NCBI GenBank assembly: GCA_026984915.1
Contig: JALSRG010000070.1
Location: 1 to 42,220, forward strand
Direction of reading: 5' to 3'
From: Marinosulfonomonas sp.
GTDB lineage: Bacteria > Pseudomonadota > Alphaproteobacteria > Rhodobacterales > Rhodobacteraceae
DNA length: 42,220 bases
A program made the position numbers and the translations under genes. Under the pieces are notes generated by a model, which was not told where the DNA came from, made no database searches, and saw only the letters and a list, made by a program, of their open reading frames with translations. Shown here one piece after another: positions 34,678-42,220 of the stretch (within the stretch, counting starts at the first letter, position 1; every line of letters starts with the position of its first letter).

Positions 34678-35598
34678 TCAGACCGCAAGCCTGGGGATGA
34701 TCTGTTTTTTGCGGCTGACCACACCCGGCAGAACCACGCTGTCGCCCGATACCTGCACGCCAAAGCTTTTCTCGGCGACGGATTTCACCAGATCATTGGG
34801 CACCAGCAGCGTGGACTGCTCGTTCAGAATATCGACGATGAACAGCAGCACCTGGTCGACATTGTCTTGCTTGGCAACGGGTCCCATGGCGGCCATCAGC
34901 GCGTCCTTGCGGGCCAACACCGTTGCGGGCGAGGTGGTTTCCAGCACCGAAACCCGGAATTTTGTGCCCCCCACGGTATATTCCTTGCTATCCATGCGCA
35001 AAAGCTCGGTGTCGGAAAACGCGGAGATATCGGATTTAGCGGCGAACATTTCGGCGGCATGGTCGGCAATGCTGACCCCGAGATCCGCCGCGAGCTTTTC
35101 CGCGACCGCGCGATCGTGATCGGTCGTTGTCGGGCTGCGGAATTCGAGCGTGTCGCTGAGAATGCAGGACAGCATGATGCCCTTGATCGGATCCGGCATT
35201 TTTTCAGCGTCCCCGGCCATCAGATCAAACATGACGGTTGCGGTGCAGGCCAGGGGGCGGATGGTTACGGATATGGGGCGGCGTGTTGTCAACCCGCCCT
35301 GCAACATGTGATGGTCGATGATCTCGACCACGTTTGCATCGTTGATGGAGGCCGGCAGTTCGGCCACGTTATTGGTATCGACCACGACGCAGCTATCATC
35401 GGCGCTGACATCGCTGATGATATCCGGCTGCGCGAACCCCCAGTGTTTCAGAACGAACAGGGCCTCGGTGTTTGGGGTACCCAGCAGCTTTGCTTCTGCC
35501 GGAGTTTTGCGTATCTCGTTCAGATACCAGGCCCATATGATGGGGCTGCCGGTGGAATCCGTATCTGGGGATTTATGGCCGAATACTTTTATCGTCAT
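34678..35598 (-). CDS. ppaC: manganese-dependent (family II) inorganic pyrophosphatase
   Basis: This enzyme hydrolyses pyrophosphate in the cytoplasm and pulls biosynthetic reactions forward. The 306-residue product is a DHH-family protein with GHKSPDTDS at the N-terminus, VVVDTNN, EIIDHHMLQGGL (the DHH motif), CILSDTLEFRSPTTT and a C-terminal DHHA2 domain ending in SRKKQIIPRL. Metal-binding residues are in place. ATG 35598 follows AAGGA. A strong promoter lies just upstream (35645-35673). It is separated from the HAD gene by 141 bases. Confidence 0.95.
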   Translation of the reverse strand: MTIKVFGHKSPDTDSTGSPIIWAWYLNEIRKTPAEAKLLGTPNTEALFVLKHWGFAQPDIISDVSADDSCVVVDTNNVAELPASINDANVVEIIDHHMLQGGLTTRRPISVTIRPLACTATVMFDLMAGDAEKMPDPIKGIMLSCILSDTLEFRSPTTTDHDRAVAEKLAADLGVSIADHAAEMFAAKSDISAFSDTELLRMDSKEYTVGGTKFRVSVLETTSPATVLARKDALMAAMGPVAKQDNVDQVLLFIVDILNEQSTLLVPNDLVKSVAEKSFGVQVSGDSVVLPGVVSRKKQIIPRLAV

Positions 35599-35644
35599 TT
35601 GTCGTTCCTTGGGGTGATCGGGGATCAGGGGAGGTTTTGGCGCC

Positions 35645-35673
35645 CTTATAGGCGCGCGCGCCGGGGTTGTCAC
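35645..35673 (-). promoter_or_regulatory. predicted ppaC promoter
   Basis: On the minus strand: GTGACA (35673-35668), a 17-base GC-rich spacer and TATAAG (35650-35645). The spacer contains GGCGCGCGCGCC, a perfect 12-base palindrome. The predicted leader is about 40 nt. Confidence 0.65.
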
Positions 35674-35958
35674 CCGTCTGACAGGTCGATAACGTCGCAT
35701 GAATGGAGTAATTTCCGGATAAATCCGAACAGCGCAAAACTGACCTGTATGCGTAGGGCTATGCGTGAAGGGCGAGAGGGGCAGGGGGGTGGTTTATGGC
35801 TATGTGACCTACGCCCCGTGGCTGGTTTGAGCGCATCGGGCGTGGAATTTATGCTCTGGCCCAAAATGGGACAGAAGCGCTGATATATTATGGCCGGGTT
35901 GAAACCGCCTTGGGGAAAGCCGGCCGAGATTTCTGCGTCATTTTATGCATCCGGCTTC
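35674..35958. other. intergenic region between ppaC and groES
   Basis: No gene is supported in this stretch. It has a small CGGAT-AA-ATCCG hairpin at about 35718-35729. The known control elements lie at its two ends. Confidence 0.4.
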
Positions 35959-35987
35959 TTGACTCGCGCTGGCTTGGTCCCTAAATC
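35959..35987 (+). promoter_or_regulatory. predicted groESL promoter
   Basis: TTGACT (35959-35964), a 17-base spacer and TAAATC (35982-35987). The predicted start (about 35994) falls at the first base of the CIRCE element, the usual arrangement for HrcA repression. Confidence 0.72.
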
Positions 35988-35994
35988 CATGTCG

Positions 35995-36021
35995 TTAGCA
36001 CTCGCGCGCAATGAGTGCTAA
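35995..36021 (+). promoter_or_regulatory. CIRCE element (HrcA operator)
   Basis: A perfect TTAGCACTC-N9-GAGTGCTAA inverted repeat (35995-36003, 36013-36021). It matches the CIRCE consensus exactly, so groESL here is expected to be repressed by HrcA, which is encoded outside the window. Confidence 0.97.
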
Positions 36022-36058
36022 TATCGTAATTGAAACTTTGAGCCGAGGAGCTTCGAAG

Positions 36059-36346
36059 ATGGCATTGAAACCGCTACATGACCGCGTACTTGTACGGCGC
36101 GTGGAAAGCGAAGAAAAAACCGCAGGCGGGCTGATTATCCCCGATACTGCAAAGGAAAAACCTGCCGAGGGTATCGTTGTTGCTGCCGGAGAGGGCGCAC
36201 GCAAGGATTCGGGCGAGCTGATCCCCATGGCTGTGAAAGAAGGCGACAAGATCCTTTTCGGCAAATGGTCCGGCACCGAAGTCATCGTGGATGGCGAGGA
36301 TCTGCTGATCATGAAGGAAAGCGACATTCTGGGGCTTTTGTCCTGA
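36059..36346 (+). CDS. groES: co-chaperonin GroES
   Basis: GroES is the heptameric lid of the GroEL folding chamber. The 95-residue product shows [45 protein letters not shown] and ends in [14 protein letters not shown], with the mobile-loop segment intact. ATG 36059 follows GAGGAG; an in-frame ATG at 36011 lies within CIRCE and would add 16 unrelated residues, so it is rejected. groEL begins 48 bases after its stop. Confidence 0.98.
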   Translation: MALKPLHDRVLVRRVESEEKTAGGLIIPDTAKEKPAEGIVVAAGEGARKDSGELIPMAVKEGDKILFGKWSGTEVIVDGEDLLIMKESDILGLLS

Positions 36347-36370
36347 GCTTGTCTCAACATCACAACGTAA

Positions 36371-38038
<1,668 letters not shown>

Positions 38039-38060
38039 GCTGCCTGAAGGCCGAAAAACA

Positions 38061-38093
38061 GAAAGGGGCTGCCCCACGGCAGCCCCTTTTTTT
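38061..38093. terminator. bidirectional terminator between groEL and the GFA gene
   Basis: A perfect nine-base stem, GGGGCTGCC (38065-38073) with GGCAGCCCC (38078-38086), is followed by seven Ts on the plus strand. It is preceded by an A-rich stretch that gives TTTCTGTTTTTC on the minus strand. It can serve groEL and the convergent GFA gene. Confidence 0.92.
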
Positions 38094-38119
38094 GCGCAGG
38101 CCATGCAGCAAAGGCCATG

Positions 38120-38563
38120 TCATCGCGGCTTGCCCGAGAGCCATGAACGATCCGGCGGCACTGTGTCAAAGATCTGGGCATCTTTCGGGAAAATAACCCA
38201 TGGCTGTGCGCTTTGGGTGAAAACATGGTGGGTCGGTTTCAGCCAGCTTGTATCGTCAAGTGTCCCGGGTTTGAGGCTGAGGTGGTCAGGTGCCTTGCTG
38301 GCGTGGTGGTGAATGCGCGTGCCGCAGTCGGGGCAAAACGAATTGGTAAAAATCTGACCGCTGTCGGCCTGTCTTGCAAAGCTTTGCAGCTTTCCGGCGG
38401 TGAGCTTGAAATCCCCGGCATGGATACGCATGGCAAGCCCGAAGGCGCTGCCCGATTGGGTCTGGCAAATGGTGCAATGGCAGGCATAGACGACAATCGG
38501 CGCACCGGTGACGACATATCTGACGCAACCGCATTCACAACCACCGTGATAAGGCTGGGGCAT
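38120..38563 (-). CDS. GFA/CENP-V-fold zinc protein
   Basis: The product is 147 residues of the glutathione-dependent formaldehyde-activating enzyme (GFA) family. Zinc-binding cysteines are visible in GGCECGCVRY, ACHCTICQTQSGSAF and SFCPDCGTRIHHH. The founding member was proposed to speed the addition of glutathione to formaldehyde, but most members are uncharacterised. No formaldehyde dehydrogenase gene lies nearby, so the name should be read as a fold label. It is convergent with groEL. Confidence 0.9.
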   Translation of the reverse strand: MPQPYHGGCECGCVRYVVTGAPIVVYACHCTICQTQSGSAFGLAMRIHAGDFKLTAGKLQSFARQADSGQIFTNSFCPDCGTRIHHHASKAPDHLSLKPGTLDDTSWLKPTHHVFTQSAQPWVIFPKDAQIFDTVPPDRSWLSGKPR

Positions 38564-38702
38564 CTCTGCTCACCTGCATTCTGGCATTTATCCGAAACCG
38601 TAATAGGTCTCATCGACAAACACTTCAATCGTCGTTTGTTCGCGCCCTCTCGCCCGTCCGGCCCGGCAGAGCCGCCGGACCGTCCAAACCCGGTGTTGGC
38701 AG

Positions 38703-39536
38703 TCAAAATTTGCCGTTCTCATGCGCCATTTCGGACGGGATGGCCGAGATCACGTCCCAATGCTCGGCGATCTTGCCGTTTTCAACGCGAAACAGATCAA
38801 AGAAAGCGGTTGGCCTGCCCCCAAAGCTGCCCTCGGACATGGTGAAAACGAAATTTCCCTGAGCAATCACCCGATGCACCGTGTCATATTTCATGGTGAT
38901 GCCCTGTTCGGCCAGTGCGGCAAGGGCCGTGCCAAGCCCGCTTAGGCCATCGCCGATCTGGCTGTTGTGCTGAATATAGCGATCTCCGTCAAAGAACCCT
39001 GCAAGGCGGGACATGTCGCCTTTTACCAGAATGGTTTCAACAAAATCCGTGACCAGTTTTCTGTTATCGGCGGTTCGGTCCAGATCCGTTACCACAACCG
39101 GCCCGTCGGTCTGGCTGTGGCCCGAGGGGTTGGGCGGTGTCATTTCGGCAATGTTATCCCAATGTTCGGCGACAACACCGTTTTCAATCCGGAAGACATC
39201 AAAGCTGACCAGTTTCTCCGCCCCAAGCGCCTGTGCATGTGTGTAGCTGTTGTGCATGACAACATGGTTTCCTTCTGCAAAGATGCGGTGATTGGTCAGG
39301 GAAATGCCGGATTCCTTCAACGCGGGAATGAACCCGATGATCGGGGCACGCCCTGTCGGAATACTGGGGTTGTGCTGGATGTAATCCTTGGCAATCAGGG
39401 CCTTGGCGGCGTTTGCATCAAAATTGACGAACACGGCCTGCATCATGCTTTGTGCGGTTTCGGCCGGTGTGCGGGCCTGTGCGGAAAACGCCAGTGAGGA
39501 CGCCAGAATGATTGCGGCTGCGGGTTTTAGGGACAT
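38703..39536 (-). CDS. secreted protein with two tandem SnoaL-like domains
   Basis: The product is 277 residues. It has a signal peptide (MSLKPAAAIILASSLAFSAQA) and two SnoaL/NTF2-like domains in tandem, about 20-145 and 150-277. Both contain YIQHN near the start and FD(V/L)FR(I/V)ENG-(V/K)-(V/I)AEHWD near the end, so the gene arose by internal duplication. SnoaL-like proteins include polyketide cyclases and many of unknown role; a secreted double version is typically annotated only as a predicted SnoaL-like aldol condensation-catalysing enzyme. ATG 39536 follows AGGAG; a longer start at 39578 is rejected. It is divergent from an HxlR regulator, its likely controller. Confidence 0.86.
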   Translation of the reverse strand: MSLKPAAAIILASSLAFSAQARTPAETAQSMMQAVFVNFDANAAKALIAKDYIQHNPSIPTGRAPIIGFIPALKESGISLTNHRIFAEGNHVVMHNSYTHAQALGAEKLVSFDVFRIENGVVAEHWDNIAEMTPPNPSGHSQTDGPVVVTDLDRTADNRKLVTDFVETILVKGDMSRLAGFFDGDRYIQHNSQIGDGLSGLGTALAALAEQGITMKYDTVHRVIAQGNFVFTMSEGSFGGRPTAFFDLFRVENGKIAEHWDVISAIPSEMAHENGKF

Positions 39537-39561
39537 GGTTTGTTTCTCCTGTTGCTGGGTT

Positions 39562-39607
39562 TTGACATTTGGTGTCACCGTGGTAACAAATGAATACCAG
39601 GTGTCAA
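39562..39607. promoter_or_regulatory. shared operator/promoter region of the SnoaL-like and HxlR genes
   Basis: Outer inverted -35-like elements TTGACA (39562-39567, plus) and TGTCAA (39602-39607, TTGACA on minus) face each other. Between them are TGACA-N5-TGTCA (39563-39577) and GGTA-N9-TACC (39582-39598), the latter a plausible HxlR operator half-site pair. The -10 boxes are weak (TAACAA on plus at 39584-39589). Overlapping divergent promoters controlled by HxlR are inferred. Confidence 0.5.
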
Positions 39608-39631
39608 TTACGCACTAATAAGGAACCAGGT

Positions 39632-40009
39632 ATGCTTGAGATCACCGCAACGACCCCCGAGGCGCAGGCCCTGTGCCCCATTCGCAATGTGCTGGCCAAT
39701 ATCAATGGAAAATGGCAGCCGCTGATTTTGCTCAGCCTTGAGGACGGGCCGCTAAGGTTCTCGGCGGTCAGGCGGGCCATTGGCGATATAACGCAGCGGG
39801 TGCAGACCCAGAACCTGAGAGCGCTGGAGAGGGATGGATATATCACCCGTACGGTTTCCGCCGGGCCGCCGCTGGCTGTGTTTTACGAACTGACGCCGCT
39901 GGGGGTTTCCCTGCTGTCTGTATTGAAACCGCTGGTGCACTGGGCTGGCGAGAGCTATCCGGCGGTAAAAGCCGCGCGTGCGGTTTATGATGGAAAATTG
40001 CGCGGCTAG
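39632..40009 (+). CDS. HxlR-family winged-helix regulator
   Basis: The product is 125 residues. The family N-terminus has a conserved Cys and is seen as CPIRNVLANINGKWQPLILLSLEDGPLRFSAVRRAIGDITQRVQTQNLRALERDGYITRTV, followed by PLAVFYELTPLGVSLLSVLKPLVHW. HxlR proteins often sense thiol-reactive compounds through that Cys (here in ALCPIRN) and control a divergent gene. ATG 39632 follows AAGGAACC; a start at 39590 would run through the operator. The target is probably the SnoaL-like gene and its own promoter. Confidence 0.93.
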   Translation: MLEITATTPEAQALCPIRNVLANINGKWQPLILLSLEDGPLRFSAVRRAIGDITQRVQTQNLRALERDGYITRTVSAGPPLAVFYELTPLGVSLLSVLKPLVHWAGESYPAVKAARAVYDGKLRG

Positions 40010-40057
40010 CAGGCATTGGGCCTCGAAAACCCGGCCCGAAGCGCTTACATCCCACAA

Positions 40058-40783
40058 ATGAAACGTCTGATACTGGTCATGATCATGTTGCTTCCAACAC
40101 CTTCCTCGGCTGATTGTGTCATTCTGGTGCATGGGTTGGCGCGCAGCCACAAATCATTTCCGGTGATGGAAAAAGCCTTGGCGAAGGCGGGATATGAAGT
40201 TGCCAGTATTTCCTACCCGTCAACCAGACAGCGCCTGCAGGATCTGGTAAAAATCGGCCTGCCGCGGGCGGTGGAGATCTGCGCGGGCAGGAAGGTGCAT
40301 TTTGTGACCCATTCGATGGGCGGGATTCTGGTGCGCATGTATCTGGCGCAAAACACGCCGGAAAACATGGGGCGCGTGGTGATGCTGGCGCCACCCAACC
40401 AGGGGTCGGAACTGGTGGACAAACTGAAAGGGCTGAGCGTTTTTCGCCTGATCAACGGCCCGGCCGGGGCGCAGTTGGGAACCGGGCCTGACAGTGTCCC
40501 GAAAGCCTTGCCGCCGCCTTGGTATGACGTGGGCATCATCGCCGGCAACCGGACACTCAACCCGCTTTATTCCCTGCTGATTGACGGGATGGATGATGGC
40601 AAGGTTTCCGTGGAATCGGCCAAGCTGAAGGGGATGCGCGATTTTCTGGTGGTTCGGGCAACGCATACCTTTATCATGAACAACCCGCTGGTGATTGCGC
40701 AGGTTCTGGCGTTTCTGGACAAGGGGCGGTTTGACCACAATCTGAGATACGCCGAAGCCCTGCGCCGCCTGACGGCAAAGTGA
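40058..40783 (+). CDS. secreted lipase-like alpha/beta hydrolase
   Basis: The product is 241 residues with a short signal peptide ([18 protein letters not shown]). The mature protein starts directly with the [15 protein letters not shown] strand-loop (HG oxyanion motif). The nucleophile elbow is THSMGG (GxSxG variant with Ser in HSMGG), followed by [15 protein letters not shown] Cys pair (DC near the N-terminus and EIC) might form a disulfide. It resembles small PGAP1/triacylglycerol-lipase-type esterases. The catalytic His is probably in RATHTFIM. There is no clear ribosome binding site. It is 48 bases after the HxlR gene in the same direction. The substrate is unknown. Confidence 0.86.
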   Translation: MKRLILVMIMLLPTPSSADCVILVHGLARSHKSFPVMEKALAKAGYEVASISYPSTRQRLQDLVKIGLPRAVEICAGRKVHFVTHSMGGILVRMYLAQNTPENMGRVVMLAPPNQGSELVDKLKGLSVFRLINGPAGAQLGTGPDSVPKALPPPWYDVGIIAGNRTLNPLYSLLIDGMDDGKVSVESAKLKGMRDFLVVRATHTFIMNNPLVIAQVLAFLDKGRFDHNLRYAEALRRLTAK

Positions 40784-40878
40784 CCGGTGTGGGGCCGTTT
40801 CACACAGGGGCCTGACAGTTTGGTGATATCAGGACTTTGCCATTGAGATGCACCCGGATTGCGGCCCATGATCGGCGC

Positions 40879-41715
40879 ATGAACCTGTTTGCCCTGACAT
40901 TTCTGACCATGGTTGCCTTTGCGGCGAATTCGGTGCTGAATCGTCTGGCGCTGATCGATGGCGGCATGGATCCGGCCGCCTTTGCCCTGATCCGGCTGAT
41001 GTCCGGCGCGGTTGTTTTGGCCGGGCTTGTTGCCCTCCGGCAAGGGGGAGGGTTGTCTGCGCTGAGGATCCGCCCTGTGCCGGCGCTGATGCTGGCCACC
41101 TATGTTTTGGGGTTCTCGTTTGCCTATGTCACGCTGGATGCCGGTGTCGGGGCACTGATATTGTTTGGCGGTGTGCAGATCACCATGTTTGCCGGGGCCA
41201 TGCTGGCGCGTGAGACCATTCCGCGGCGCCGGTGGATTGGCGCGCTGATCGCCTTTGGCGGGCTGGTCTGGCTGTTTTGGCCAGGTGGGGCAACGCGCCC
41301 GGACCTGACCGGCGCCCTGCTGATGGGGGGTGCGGCGCTGGGCTGGGGTGTTTATTCGATCCGGGGAAAGCATCAGGCCGACGCGCTGGGGGCGACGGCG
41401 GCAAATTTCCTCTGGGCCAGCCCCGTGGCCATCGCGGTTTTCCTGATCTCCGGCCACTGGGGGCAACCGATGCGTGGGGCTTTCCTGGCGCTGGTGTCGG
41501 GGATTGTCACCTCGGGGTTTGGCTATGCGTTGTGGTATTCGGTTCTGCCGCGCATACCGGCCTCACTGGCGGCGGTGGCGCAACTGACCGTTCCGCTGAT
41601 TGCGATGGCTGGTGGTGCCGTGTTTCTGGGGGAAAGCCTGACCCTGCGGTTTGTCGTGTCCGGCCTGCTGGTTTTGGGGGGTGTCGGGTTGTCTCTAACC
41701 GGAAGCCGCAGATGA
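40879..41715 (+). CDS. DMT/EamA-family transporter
   Basis: The product is 278 residues and almost entirely hydrophobic, with about ten transmembrane segments in two EamA halves (FLTMVAFAANSVLNRLAL and GGAALGWGVYSIRGKHQADA mark the half starts). Members export amino acids or small metabolites, and the substrate cannot be predicted. ATG 40879 gives an N-terminus that enters the first membrane segment directly; an earlier start at 40837 adds 14 basic residues and is less likely. Its last 21 bases overlap the 3' end of purK on the other strand. Confidence 0.9.
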   Translation: MNLFALTFLTMVAFAANSVLNRLALIDGGMDPAAFALIRLMSGAVVLAGLVALRQGGGLSALRIRPVPALMLATYVLGFSFAYVTLDAGVGALILFGGVQITMFAGAMLARETIPRRRWIGALIAFGGLVWLFWPGGATRPDLTGALLMGGAALGWGVYSIRGKHQADALGATAANFLWASPVAIAVFLISGHWGQPMRGAFLALVSGIVTSGFGYALWYSVLPRIPASLAAVAQLTVPLIAMAGGAVFLGESLTLRFVVSGLLVLGGVGLSLTGSRR

Positions 41716-42220
41716 CGAAACCAGCCGGTTGACATGGCCCATTTTCCGGCCGGGCCGGGTTTCGGATTTGCCATAGAGGTGGATTGCGCAGTTGCTGTCT
41801 TTGGCGAAATCGCCGATGCGGTCCAGATCATCGCCGATCAGGTTCAGCATTTCCACGTCACTGTGGCGCGCTCCGTTGCCCAGCGGCCAGCCGGCAATGG
41901 CGCGGATGTGTTGCTCAAACTGGTCAATGACGCAACCGTCCTGGGTCCAGTGGCCCGAGTTGTGAACCCGCGGAGCGATTTCGTTGACAAGTAACCCCGT
42001 GGCGGTGACAAACAGTTCAACCCCCATGACGCCAACGTAATCCAGAGCATTCAGAATCTGCCCGGCGATCAGGATCGCATCGGTACGCTGGGCGTTGGAT
42101 AGCTGCGCGGGAACCGTCGTTGTGTGCAAGATACCGTCGCGGTGGACGTTTGTACCCGGATCATAGCAGGCGATTTCACCAGAAAGCCCCCGCGCGCCGA
42201 TCACCGAGATTTCCTGGCTG
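41695..42220 (-). CDS. purK: PurK, 3' part (N5-carboxyaminoimidazole ribonucleotide synthase)
   Basis: PurK makes N5-carboxy-AIR in purine synthesis, using ATP and bicarbonate. Only the last 174 residues are in the window; the gene runs off the right end. The visible part is the ATP-grasp C-terminal half. It shows SQEISVIGARGLSGEIACYDP, the ATP-grasp metal motif VELFVTATGLLVNEIAPRVHNSGHWT, and QFEQHIRAIAGWPLG, then a C-terminal domain. An in-frame GTG at 42204 is internal, not the start. PurE is usually adjacent and may lie just beyond the edge. Confidence 0.95.
   Translation of the reverse strand, partial: SQEISVIGARGLSGEIACYDPGTNVHRDGILHTTTVPAQLSNAQRTDAILIAGQILNALDYVGVMGVELFVTATGLLVNEIAPRVHNSGHWTQDGCVIDQFEQHIRAIAGWPLGNGARHSDVEMLNLIGDDLDRIGDFAKDSNCAIHLYGKSETRPGRKMGHVNRLVSSSAASG

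Noticed and set aside
36011-36058. Earlier in-frame start for groES inside the CIRCE element
   Set aside because: It would add 16 residues unlike any GroES and has no ribosome binding site. ATG 36059 follows GAGGAG and gives the normal length.

Overview
The window reads as chromosomal DNA of an alphaproteobacterium, most likely Rhodobacterales (Roseobacter-like Rhodobacteraceae). The grounds are a stand-alone F1-ATPase operon in the order H-A-G-D-C without F0 genes, a CIRCE-controlled groESL operon, rpsD and rpmB as single transcription units, and alphaproteobacterial family markers (DUF2125, extensin-like protein, HAD TIGR01459, YfdX, Hint-domain protein, ClpA followed by an M23 peptidase). 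Promoters of the form TTGAC-N16/17-TA recur. The genus cannot be named from sequence alone. No tRNA, rRNA, CRISPR array, insertion sequence, prophage or integrase was seen. Coding is dense, with several 1-4 bp start/stop overlaps and two convergent genes that overlap at their 3' ends.

Layout: 1-1404 holds a possible tiny membrane protein and the MeaB GTPase. 1405-4937 holds a structured leader, an ABC exporter, rpmB, and a copper-related pair (DUF2946-like protein and PCu(A)C chaperone). 4950-7753 holds a small secreted Cys protein, a YfdX protein and a Hint-domain protein. 7750-8594 is the rpsD unit, with a promoter, a leader of GCAA-capped hairpins and a terminator. 8600-9430 is a scar region with an AsnC/Lrp gene lacking an intact start, the decayed remnant of a class-V aminotransferase, and a six-codon ORF behind a strong ribosome binding site. 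9554-12449 is hisC, prephenate dehydrogenase and an extensin-like protein, coupled by stop/start overlaps. 12459-18543 is an envelope block: DUF2125 protein, ChaC-type cyclotransferase, a MotA/ExbB-like channel paired with a MotB/OmpA-like protein carrying a very long coiled coil, and an M23 peptidase. 18547-22636 is clpA, gloB and a methyltransferase. 23035-27948 is atpHAGDC with its terminator.

28147-30672 holds prs, a DsbA-fold isomerase and an alpha/beta hydrolase. 30659-34536 is a five-gene minus-strand unit (HAD, MaoC, ribF, YcgN, threonine aldolase). 34678-35673 is Mn-dependent pyrophosphatase with a clear promoter. 35959-38093 is groESL with promoter, CIRCE and terminator. 38120-42220 holds a GFA protein, a secreted double SnoaL-like protein divergent from an HxlR regulator, a lipase-like hydrolase, a DMT exporter, and the 3' end of purK, which runs off the window.

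Most of the window is ordinary housekeeping sequence. No clear new multi-gene system is present. The observations most worth following are RNA-level or evolutionary: the rpsD leader with mutually exclusive pairings, a three-way-junction-like leader before the ABC exporter, the stator-like pair with an over-long coiled coil, and the aminotransferase/Lrp recombination scar.
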